Positions 8,418 through 15,068 of a stretch of DNA of 64,000 nt are shown here, in pieces; the first letter of the stretch is position 1, and the number at the start of each line of letters is the position of its first letter. The notes below the pieces were generated by a model that worked only from the letters and a program-made list of their open reading frames with translations, was not told where the DNA came from and searched no databases. Source of the DNA: Emticicia sp031378345 (lineage in GTDB: Bacteria > Bacteroidota > Bacteroidia > Cytophagales > Spirosomataceae); contig JANNDY010000106.1 of NCBI GenBank assembly GCA_031378345.1, positions 62,001 through 126,000 of the forward strand. Reading direction: 5' to 3'. A program made the position numbers and the translations under genes.

Positions 8418-8756
8418 TCAAATTTCAATGTCTTTGACCAATTTCAGAAGTATTTTCTTTTGCATTGTGCTGTCTTCTGATTTGTCATAAATGGTAAGAA
8501 AATAAATATCAATGCCCTCTTCAGTTTGATTGACCAAATAAGTTATTAGCCTAAAACCTCCACTTTTACCCCCACCTTTGCTTTCAACAGTAAGGCGAAT
8601 TTTGTAAAGTCCCGAACCTAAAGATTCGCCAAGTTGGGGTGTTTCTAATAATTTTGCTTCTAAATTATCAATATCATTTTCAAGCGAATGAAATTTTTTA
8701 GCCAATCGTTTATAACAAGAATCGAAACGAGGTGTAGTGAGAATCTTATTTTTAAT
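8418..8756 (-). CDS. RelE-like toxin of a type II TA pair (non-canonical start)
   Basis: The protein belongs to the RelE/HigB-like toxin family (COG4737 type). Conserved features include FDSCYKRLAKKFHSLENDI near the N-terminus, LGESLGSGLYKIRL in the middle, the signature ESKGGGKSGGFRLITYL and the C-terminal TIYDKSE. RelE-family toxins inhibit translation, usually by ribosome-dependent mRNA cleavage. The conserved N-terminal strand (KILTTPRF) lies upstream of the first usual start codon: the reading frame has no ATG or GTG, and a TTG at 8703-8705 would remove conserved residues. The best candidate is ATT at 8754-8756, which overlaps the TAA stop of the antitoxin (ATTAA) and yields 112 residues. 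It is either translationally coupled from a rare ATT codon or a start-mutated toxin. Confidence 0.7.
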   Translation of the reverse strand: MKNKILTTPRFDSCYKRLAKKFHSLENDIDNLEAKLLETPQLGESLGSGLYKIRLTVESKGGGKSGGFRLITYLVNQTEEGIDIYFLTIYDKSEDSTMQKKILLKLVKDIEI

Positions 8757-8961
8757 TCGCCATTTCTCGTTTTAAGTCTTGGAATGTTTTGCGAGGAAGT
8801 TTCCCCTCACGAATAAGTTTAACTTCTCGCAAACCTTGTGCTATTTGTTCAATTAAAGGTGTTTTTTCCTCATCTTCACTAATAATCAGGGTTTTTAGCT
8901 CTTTTTGTATGCCCTTGGGCAATACTTTATATTGCTGATATAAAACTTGTGCTGTACTCAT
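8752..8961 (-). CDS. Antitoxin of the RelBE-like pair
   Basis: This 69-residue protein directly precedes and overlaps the toxin gene by a few bases. It has the size and character of a type II antitoxin: a helical N-terminus (MSTAQVLYQQYKVLPKGIQKEL), a charged middle (SEDEEK) and a basic C-terminal helix (KLPRKTFQDLKREMAN) likely to wrap the toxin. It resembles small antitoxins paired with COG4737 toxins in Bacteroidota and Cyanobacteria. Its role would be to neutralise the toxin and probably to repress the shared promoter (family knowledge). Confidence 0.75.
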   Translation of the reverse strand: MSTAQVLYQQYKVLPKGIQKELKTLIISEDEEKTPLIEQIAQGLREVKLIREGKLPRKTFQDLKREMAN

Positions 8962-8986
8962 GATTTTGAAATTAATTTTTAATTTT

Positions 8987-8994
8987 CAAATATA
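8987..8994 (-). promoter_or_regulatory. Candidate -7 promoter element of the toxin-antitoxin operon
   Basis: Reads TATATTTG on the minus strand, a full TAnnTTTG match 25 bp upstream of the antitoxin ATG. Confidence 0.5.
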
Positions 8995-9183
8995 ACGGTT
9001 TTTTAAATTATAAATTTAATTCCTACAAAAAAGGCGTGTACAATTCATGAAATAACAATTTGAGAAATCGCTCAAAAATGCCCAATTGTCGAGTGCATAA
9101 GTTAGACTGACGATTTATTATTTGTCGAATCAAAGTTTTTGCCATATTTACTTCGTTTTTTACAATTTACAAACTCCAGATCT

Positions 9184-12048
9184 ATGAATTATCAATTCTT
9201 GAAAGATTGCACAAAGAAAATTACGTGCAAATCTTTACTTTTTATCTTCTTGTTTTCAACTTCACTTATTTCTTTTGCACAAACTCCTGACGAAACTCGC
9301 TTTACAAAAGTAGTTTTGGGAGATAAACTCGACGAGCCAATGGAAATGGCTTTGCTAAAAGATGGCAGAGTGCTTTTCATCGAACGCAAAGGTGCTTTGA
9401 AGCAATATGACCCAACTACTGGAGCAATCAAAACTTTGGCAACAATTCCTGTAAACATGAAATATACTAATGCAAAAGGTGTAAAACGTGAGGCAGAAGA
9501 AGGCTTAATGGGACTTATTCATGACCCAAATTTTGAGCAAAATCATTGGATTTATATGTATTATGCAGATATTGACGTAAATCAACACGTGCTGGCTCGT
9601 TGGGAATTGCGTGGCGAAGAATTAGTCGCAAGTTCAAAGAAAATCATACTTAATGTGCCTACACAGCGTGAAGAATGTTGTCATACAGGCGGCGGAATGG
9701 TGTTTGACAAAGCAGGAAATCTGTATTTGACCGTTGGAAATAATACTTCAAATAGTGGAACAATCGGCTACGCAAATCTTGACGAAAGAAAAGGTTGGGA
9801 ATATTGGGACGACCAACGTGGTGCAGGAAATACCAATAGTTTGACAGGAAAAATCTTGAGAATAAAACCCGAAGCCGATGCTACTTATACAATTCCAAAA
9901 GGAAATTTGTACGAAACTTTTCCCAATAATGGTGATGGATTAGTTAAAAAAGAAATTTATACGATGGGGCATCGCAACCCTTGGCGACCTACCATTGACA
10001 GCAAAACTGGCTTTTTGTATTGGGGCGAAGTTGGTCCCGATGCCTCTGTCGATGGCGAGCAAGGTCCAAGAGGTTATGACGAATTCAATCAAGCTCGCAA
10101 GGCAAGTAACTTTGGCTGGCCTTATTTCATTGGTGATAACAAAGCTTATACCGACTGGGATTTTGAAACAAAAAAACCACGCCCAGATTCAAAATATGAC
10201 CCTGCAAAACCTATCAACGATTCACCAAATAATACTGGTCTGAAAGAACTTCCGCCTGCAACAAAAGCCTTTATTTATTATCCTTATGGCATTTCAGAAG
10301 AGTTTCCTTTGGTTGGAAGTTCTGGGCGTAGTGCTACGGGCGGACCTGTTTTTCACAAGTCAGATTTTCCAATTGGAAAGAGAGTTTTTCCCGATTATTA
10401 CGAAGGAAAATGGTTAATCGTAGAGTTTATGCGTGGTTGGATTATGTCGGTAACAATGGACGAAAAAGGCGACTATAAATCAATGGAGCGTTTTATGCCA
10501 AACACTGATTTTGGTAGTGCAATAGACATGGATTTTGCTCCCGATGGAGATTTGTATGTGCTTGAATATGGCTCGGCATGGTTTAGAGGAAACGACAATG
10601 CAAGACTCGTAAAAGTAGAATATAATGGTGGAAATCGTACGCCAAAAGTAGTGGCTTCGGCAGATAATTTGACAGGTGCTGTGCCAATGAAAGTTAATTT
10701 TTCTTCAAAAGGAAGTGTTGATTTTGACGGTGATAAATTGACTTATTTATGGGAAGTTAAGGGCAAATCGGGCAAGCGAGTTTTCAAAACCGAAAATCCA
10801 ACCGTAACTTTTGACAAAGCAGGAACTTACGAAGTTTCACTAACAGTAAAAGATGGCAAAGGCGAAGAAAATACCGATTATTTGGAAGTAAAAGTAGGTA
10901 ATGATGCCCCAGCGGTAGCTTTTAACATCAAAAAAGGAAACAAAACTTTTTATTTCCCGAATAAACCAATCGAATATGAAGTAAGTGTTGCCGACAAAGA
11001 AGATGGCAATTTGGCTAATGGAAAAATCAAGCCTGAGCAAGTGGCAGTGAGTATTGACTACATTCCTGTGGGCTATGACAAAATCGAGGCTTCGCAAAAT
11101 CACCGTGGCGTTGATGCCGCAGCTTTTGCTTCGGTAAGTGAAAGAATGATTAACAAAAATGACTGCAAATCGTGTCATCTTCTTGACAAGAAATCTGTCG
11201 GACCAAGCTACCAAGATATTGCCAATAAATATAAAGGAGATACAAAAGCAGTAGAAAATCTTTCAAAAAAGGTAATTAATGGTGGCGGTGGAGTTTGGGG
11301 AAGCGAACACGCTATGGCAGCTCACCCTCAAATCTCACAAGCCGAAGCCAATATTTTGGTAGGTTATATTTTGGATATTAATGAGCCAAAAGTAGCCAAA
11401 TCGTTGCCAACACAAGGTAGTTATTCAACGAAAATTCCAGAAGGACAAAAAGCAAGTGGCTCGTACATTTTGCGTGCAGCTTACAAAGACAAAGGCACAA
11501 AAACGATGCAATCCTTGGCAACTGAAGATGTAATTGTGCTTAGAAGTACCAGCCTAAACCCCGAACTTGCCGACAAATCGAAAGGAACTCAATTGGTTAT
11601 TACACCTGGTCGCTCATTTTCGATGGTGGGAAATGATTCTTATTTAGGCTATAAAAATATTGACCTAAATGGCATTTCTGAAATCGAAATTTCGGCACAG
11701 GCACAAACAAGAGTTGGTGCAACAGGCGGTGTTTATGAGGTAAGGTTAGATTCTCCAACAGGTACTTTGCTCGGCACAAGTAATAAAATTGAACCAGCAG
11801 AAATGCGAATGGGACCTCCGCCAGCCGCTCCTGCCGCTACTCCTGCAAATGGTACAACTGCACCTGCGGCAGCAACCCCACCAGCAGACCCCGCTGCACG
11901 TCGAGGCATGGGCGGTAGTAAATTAAAGGTTGCGATTCCTTCCAATTCGGGTCAACATGATGTCTATTTAGTTTTCAAAAATAGTACAGCAAAAAGTACA
12001 CAAATTATCATGTCGCTTTCGGGAATTGAGTTTAAAAGCGGGGAGTAA
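9184..12048 (+). CDS. Secreted sugar dehydrogenase fused to PKD, cytochrome c and CBM-like domains
   Basis: Periplasmic or surface protein of 954 residues. It has a signal peptide ending LISFAQ (about residue 33) and a PQQ-type glucose/sorbosone dehydrogenase beta-propeller (about 40-490, with GLMGLIHDPNF, GHRNPWRPT, LTGKILRI). A PKD domain follows (about 500-580), then a class I cytochrome c domain with the haem motif CKSCH and a likely Met ligand in SEHAMAAHP (about 660-740). The C-terminal beta-sandwich is carbohydrate-binding-like. The propeller would oxidise a sugar and pass electrons to its own haem. The ATG at 9184 is chosen because it gives a compact signal peptide. A Pro/Ala-rich insert (about 11812-11911) breaks the last domain. 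It is the first gene of a three-gene unit with the esterase and isomerase. Confidence 0.85.
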   Translation: MNYQFLKDCTKKITCKSLLFIFLFSTSLISFAQTPDETRFTKVVLGDKLDEPMEMALLKDGRVLFIERKGALKQYDPTTGAIKTLATIPVNMKYTNAKGVKREAEEGLMGLIHDPNFEQNHWIYMYYADIDVNQHVLARWELRGEELVASSKKIILNVPTQREECCHTGGGMVFDKAGNLYLTVGNNTSNSGTIGYANLDERKGWEYWDDQRGAGNTNSLTGKILRIKPEADATYTIPKGNLYETFPNNGDGLVKKEIYTMGHRNPWRPTIDSKTGFLYWGEVGPDASVDGEQGPRGYDEFNQARKASNFGWPYFIGDNKAYTDWDFETKKPRPDSKYDPAKPINDSPNNTGLKELPPATKAFIYYPYGISEEFPLVGSSGRSATGGPVFHKSDFPIGKRVFPDYYEGKWLIVEFMRGWIMSVTMDEKGDYKSMERFMPNTDFGSAIDMDFAPDGDLYVLEYGSAWFRGNDNARLVKVEYNGGNRTPKVVASADNLTGAVPMKVNFSSKGSVDFDGDKLTYLWEVKGKSGKRVFKTENPTVTFDKAGTYEVSLTVKDGKGEENTDYLEVKVGNDAPAVAFNIKKGNKTFYFPNKPIEYEVSVADKEDGNLANGKIKPEQVAVSIDYIPVGYDKIEASQNHRGVDAAAFASVSERMINKNDCKSCHLLDKKSVGPSYQDIANKYKGDTKAVENLSKKVINGGGGVWGSEHAMAAHPQISQAEANILVGYILDINEPKVAKSLPTQGSYSTKIPEGQKASGSYILRAAYKDKGTKTMQSLATEDVIVLRSTSLNPELADKSKGTQLVITPGRSFSMVGNDSYLGYKNIDLNGISEIEISAQAQTRVGATGGVYEVRLDSPTGTLLGTSNKIEPAEMRMGPPPAAPAATPANGTTAPAAATPPADPAARRGMGGSKLKVAIPSNSGQHDVYLVFKNSTAKSTQIIMSLSGIEFKSGE

Positions 12049-12130
12049 AATAATGAGATAATTTTTAAAAAATTATTCGCTCATTCTATCATTCGCTCAT
12101 TCATCATTTATTTTATTCAACCCTAACATA

Positions 12131-13819
12131 ATGATTTTACTTAAAAAAGTGCCTTTTTTATTAGTAATTGCCTTATTTATAAGCCTTTTTACTAATGCCC
12201 AAAAACTTTCATCTGGACCACAAGTGCTTACTTTTCACTCCGATGTTGATGATACTGAGCAGCCTTATGGTTTATATTTACCAAAAAATTATAACCCAAA
12301 AAAGAAATATCCTTTCGTAGTGATGCTTCATGGGGCAGGCTCAAATCACCGCTTGAGTTTGCGTCGAGTTTTTGGTAAAAGCAATGTACAAGGCGAGTCA
12401 GATGTGGAAGCAAGTCGCTATTTTCCTGAGTGGAAAGATGTCAATTATATCGTCGTTTCGTCATTTGCTCGTGGCACAATGGGCTATCAAGGCGTGGTCG
12501 AAAAAGATGTAATGGATATGATAGCCGACGCAAAAAAACGCTTTTCGATAGACGAAGACAGAACCTATCTCACAGGACTTTCGATGGGCGGAGGTGGCAC
12601 CATGTGGATAGGCTTGAGTCGTCCCGATATGTGGGCTGCAATTGCTCCAGTTTGTCCAGCACCGCCACAAGGAACGCTCGAATTAGTGCCAAATGCACTC
12701 AATTTTCCTGTATATTTCTTTCAAGGTGATAAAGACCAAGCTGTAAATGTAGATTCTACTCGAAAATGGGTGAAAAGATTGAAAGATATTGGCACAAAAG
12801 TAGAATATACCGAGTATCCGGGCGTAAATCATAATAGTTGGGAAAATGCCTATAAAGATGGGTTCATTTTTGAATGGTTTTCAAAATTCAAGCGAAATGC
12901 GTTTCCTGAAAGAGTGCGTTTTTCGGCAAGTCAGCACAAGCATAATAAGGCATATTGGGTAACATTCGACGAATTTACAGTTGGAAAAACCGCATCGATT
13001 GATGCCAAATTTACTTCAAAAAATCATATTGAAATCTCAACGCTCGGTTCGAGTTTGACAACTTTTACTTTGAATTTGGAGAATCACCCAAAATTCAAAA
13101 AAGATGCTCCTTTGGAAGTAACAATTGATGGAAAAAGCATCACTGCACAAGGAAATTCGAACGTTTCTTTTTCAAAAAACTCAGGCTCGTGGGCAGAAGG
13201 TGCTTTCACACAAGCAGAATTATCTAAAAAAGTAGGAGCAGAAGGTCCGATGAATGAAGCGATTGCCGACCGTCATATTTATGTGTATGGTACAGCGGGA
13301 AACCCTTCGGCAGATGAATTGACAAAGCGTAGAAACGATGCCCAAAAAGCAGCCGAATGGTCAATTTATCGTGGCGATTTTTTAGGAAGAGTTATGGTTT
13401 TTCCAAGAACATTGAGCGACAAAGAAGTCCGTCCAAGTGATATCGAATCTTCAAATTTGATACTTTTTGGCACAAAAGAAACCAATACTTTGATTGCTAA
13501 ATTTGCCGATAAATTGCCAATGGAATTGAATCAAAATTCTACAGAATATGGTCTTTCTTATACTTTCCCTGTAGGAAATCATTACGTTTTGGTAAATTCT
13601 GGCTTACCTTGGTGGACTGTCGCTGATGCTCCAAATGGACCAGTTACCAGACAAGGTTCTCCAGTGGCGATGAACGCCTTAAATAGATTTCAAGATTTTG
13701 TACTTTTCAAAGGAAGCATGACTAACATTATTTCGGGTGGAAGATTCGATAATAATTGGAAATTACCAAGTGCAGAAGCAGACAAAATGAAAAGTACGGG
13801 AGTGGTTTCAATAAAATAA
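12131..13819 (+). CDS. Secreted alpha/beta-hydrolase (PHB depolymerase/dienelactone-hydrolase-like esterase)
   Basis: This 562-residue exported hydrolase has a signal peptide (FLLVIALFISLFTNAQ). The alpha/beta-hydrolase fold covers about residues 45-260: oxyanion-hole region MLHGAGSN, nucleophile elbow GLSMGG with Ser151, acid residue in FQGDKDQAV, and catalytic His in PGVNHNSW. A second region of about 300 residues (260-562) is beta-rich and resembles the C-terminal extension of prolyl-oligopeptidase-like esterases attached to carbohydrate loci. It lies 82 bp after the sugar dehydrogenase and 35 bp before the isomerase, so it probably belongs to one operon acting on an esterified or glycosidic carbohydrate (inference). 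The true substrate is unknown. Confidence 0.85.
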   Translation: MILLKKVPFLLVIALFISLFTNAQKLSSGPQVLTFHSDVDDTEQPYGLYLPKNYNPKKKYPFVVMLHGAGSNHRLSLRRVFGKSNVQGESDVEASRYFPEWKDVNYIVVSSFARGTMGYQGVVEKDVMDMIADAKKRFSIDEDRTYLTGLSMGGGGTMWIGLSRPDMWAAIAPVCPAPPQGTLELVPNALNFPVYFFQGDKDQAVNVDSTRKWVKRLKDIGTKVEYTEYPGVNHNSWENAYKDGFIFEWFSKFKRNAFPERVRFSASQHKHNKAYWVTFDEFTVGKTASIDAKFTSKNHIEISTLGSSLTTFTLNLENHPKFKKDAPLEVTIDGKSITAQGNSNVSFSKNSGSWAEGAFTQAELSKKVGAEGPMNEAIADRHIYVYGTAGNPSADELTKRRNDAQKAAEWSIYRGDFLGRVMVFPRTLSDKEVRPSDIESSNLILFGTKETNTLIAKFADKLPMELNQNSTEYGLSYTFPVGNHYVLVNSGLPWWTVADAPNGPVTRQGSPVAMNALNRFQDFVLFKGSMTNIISGGRFDNNWKLPSAEADKMKSTGVVSIK

Positions 13820-13854
13820 TTTGTCCATAGTCAAAAAATATTTGATACAAAACA

Positions 13855-14787
13855 ATGCAAAATAGAAGAGATTTTCTGAAAAATTCAGGTGCTTTGGCAC
13901 TCAGTGGTTTACTTTTACCAAACTTTGCCGACGCATTTTCGGAGGCAAAAAAAGTTAAGAATTACGGCGTACAATTATTTACCACCATGTCGGTTATTGA
14001 CAAAGATGTAGAAGGCACTTTAAAGCAAATTGCAGCAATTGGTTATAAAGAAATTGAGTCGGCATTTAGCATGAAAGGTGGGTATTATGGCATGAAACCA
14101 AAGGAATTTGCCAAACTTGTGAGCGATTTGGGTATGTCGTGGCAAGCACACCACGTAAGTGGAGCTCCATTTAGAAGACCTACTGGAGCAACCCCACCAC
14201 CTGCGGCTGATGGAAAAGCTGCATCAGCTCGACCTGCAATGCCTGCCATGAAATCTTTGCTAAATGATACCCAACAAATTGTTGATGAAGCTGCCGAAGG
14301 TGGCGTAAAATACTTGGTTTGTGCCAGTATTCCTGTCAATAAAATGGAGGAAATAAAAATGTCGCTTGAAATTCTTCAAAAAGCGGCAGAAGCAGCAAAA
14401 AAAGCAGGTCTTACATTTGTGTATCATAACCATACCGCCGAATTTGAGGCAGTTGAAGGTCAATTGCCATTCGACATGATGGCTTCTCAAATCAGTGCCG
14501 ATTTGCTTAAATTTGAACTCGACCTTGCTTGGGCAACCAAAGCAGGTGTAAATATTCCAGAATTATTCAAAAAACATCCTGGTCGTTTCCCTCTTTTCCA
14601 TGTAAAAGATTTGAATAAAGAACAAAAGCCAGTAGAAGTTGGTACAGGTTATATTGATTTTAAGCCTATTTTTGCAGCAGCCAAAACTGCTGGCGTGAAG
14701 CACTTTTTCATTGAGCAAGATGGAGCTCCATCTCCCGTTGATAATCTTAGAACGAGCTTCAATAACTTGAAGAAAATAATGAGTTAA
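13855..14787 (+). CDS. Tat-exported sugar phosphate isomerase/epimerase family protein
   Basis: TIM-barrel protein of the AP-endonuclease-2 (xylose-isomerase-like) superfamily, 310 residues. A twin-arginine signal (NRRDFLKNSGALALSGLLL) opens the protein, so it is probably exported folded. Barrel hallmarks are YGVQLFTTMSVID (strand 1), IESAFS, FVYHNHTAEF (His metal-site region), KFELDLAWATKAG, FHVKDLNK and FFIEQDGAP (Glu ligand). It would need a divalent metal. Members near GMC oxidoreductases and Gfo/Idh enzymes are implicated in isomerising or eliminating oxidised (keto) sugars (family knowledge; reaction here inferred). A Pro/Ala-rich insert at about residues 104-130 is absent from typical barrels. 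Confidence 0.88.
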   Translation: MQNRRDFLKNSGALALSGLLLPNFADAFSEAKKVKNYGVQLFTTMSVIDKDVEGTLKQIAAIGYKEIESAFSMKGGYYGMKPKEFAKLVSDLGMSWQAHHVSGAPFRRPTGATPPPAADGKAASARPAMPAMKSLLNDTQQIVDEAAEGGVKYLVCASIPVNKMEEIKMSLEILQKAAEAAKKAGLTFVYHNHTAEFEAVEGQLPFDMMASQISADLLKFELDLAWATKAGVNIPELFKKHPGRFPLFHVKDLNKEQKPVEVGTGYIDFKPIFAAAKTAGVKHFFIEQDGAPSPVDNLRTSFNNLKKIMS

Positions 14788-14836
14788 TAGGAAGTGGAAA
14801 CATTGCTTTCCACTTTTTTGAGTAAAAAAATAATAA

Positions 14837-14869
14837 AAGGGCGAATTTACGAGAGTAGATTTGCCCTTA
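14837..14869. terminator. Hairpin terminator shared by the isomerase and a lost minus-strand gene
   Basis: AAGGGCGAAT pairs with ATTTGCCCTT around an ACGAGAGTAG-like loop. The outer side toward 14822-14836 is A/T-rich, giving a U-run on the minus strand. It is related to the hairpins at 18545-18577 and 21222-21257, which follow GMC-oxidoreductase 3' ends. Confidence 0.6.
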
Positions 14870-14889
14870 ATTGTTTGATTATCAATGAC

Positions 14890-14911
14890 TTATAAATTTA
14901 ATTCCTTTGAC
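14890..14911 (-). pseudogene. Vestigial 3' end of a GMC oxidoreductase gene
   Basis: The minus-strand codons read (E)SKELNL-stop, aligned with the VKELKKMNL-stop of the intact gene at 21278. Together with the flanking TTGATTATCAAT...CTTA segment this forms a diverged copy of the 3' end seen at 18568-18605 and 21251-21290. Only about six codons remain before similarity ends near the 21-bp inverted repeat. Confidence 0.5.
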
Positions 14912-14918
14912 TCTTCTT

Positions 14919-14997
14919 GTTCCCTCAGATAGCTAAGATGGCAGCCTAAAAAAATTATACTTTTTTGTTTGCTTTTATCTTAGCTATCTGAGGGAAC
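14919..14997. repeat. Perfect 21-bp inverted repeat with 37-nt spacer
   Basis: The arm at 14919-14939 (GTTCCCTCAGATAGCTAAGA plus T) is exactly reverse-complemented at 14977-14997. The AT-rich spacer carries no gene. It lies just inside the left edge of the ROCO island, 72 bp before the ROCO start. It could be a small non-autonomous mobile element, a recombination site or a strong RNA hairpin. No target-site duplication was obvious. Confidence 0.8.
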
Positions 14998-15068
14998 GAA
15001 CTATTTACCAAATACCTTTTTTTATTCTCGGCTTTTTTGTTTTTTTGTATTAAAACTAAGCTGAAATA

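Noticed and set aside
14881..15068. tRNA or other RNA gene in the gap before the ROCO gene
   Set aside because: The strong inverted repeat lacks cloverleaf features, and no CCA-adjacent acceptor stem or T-loop is present.
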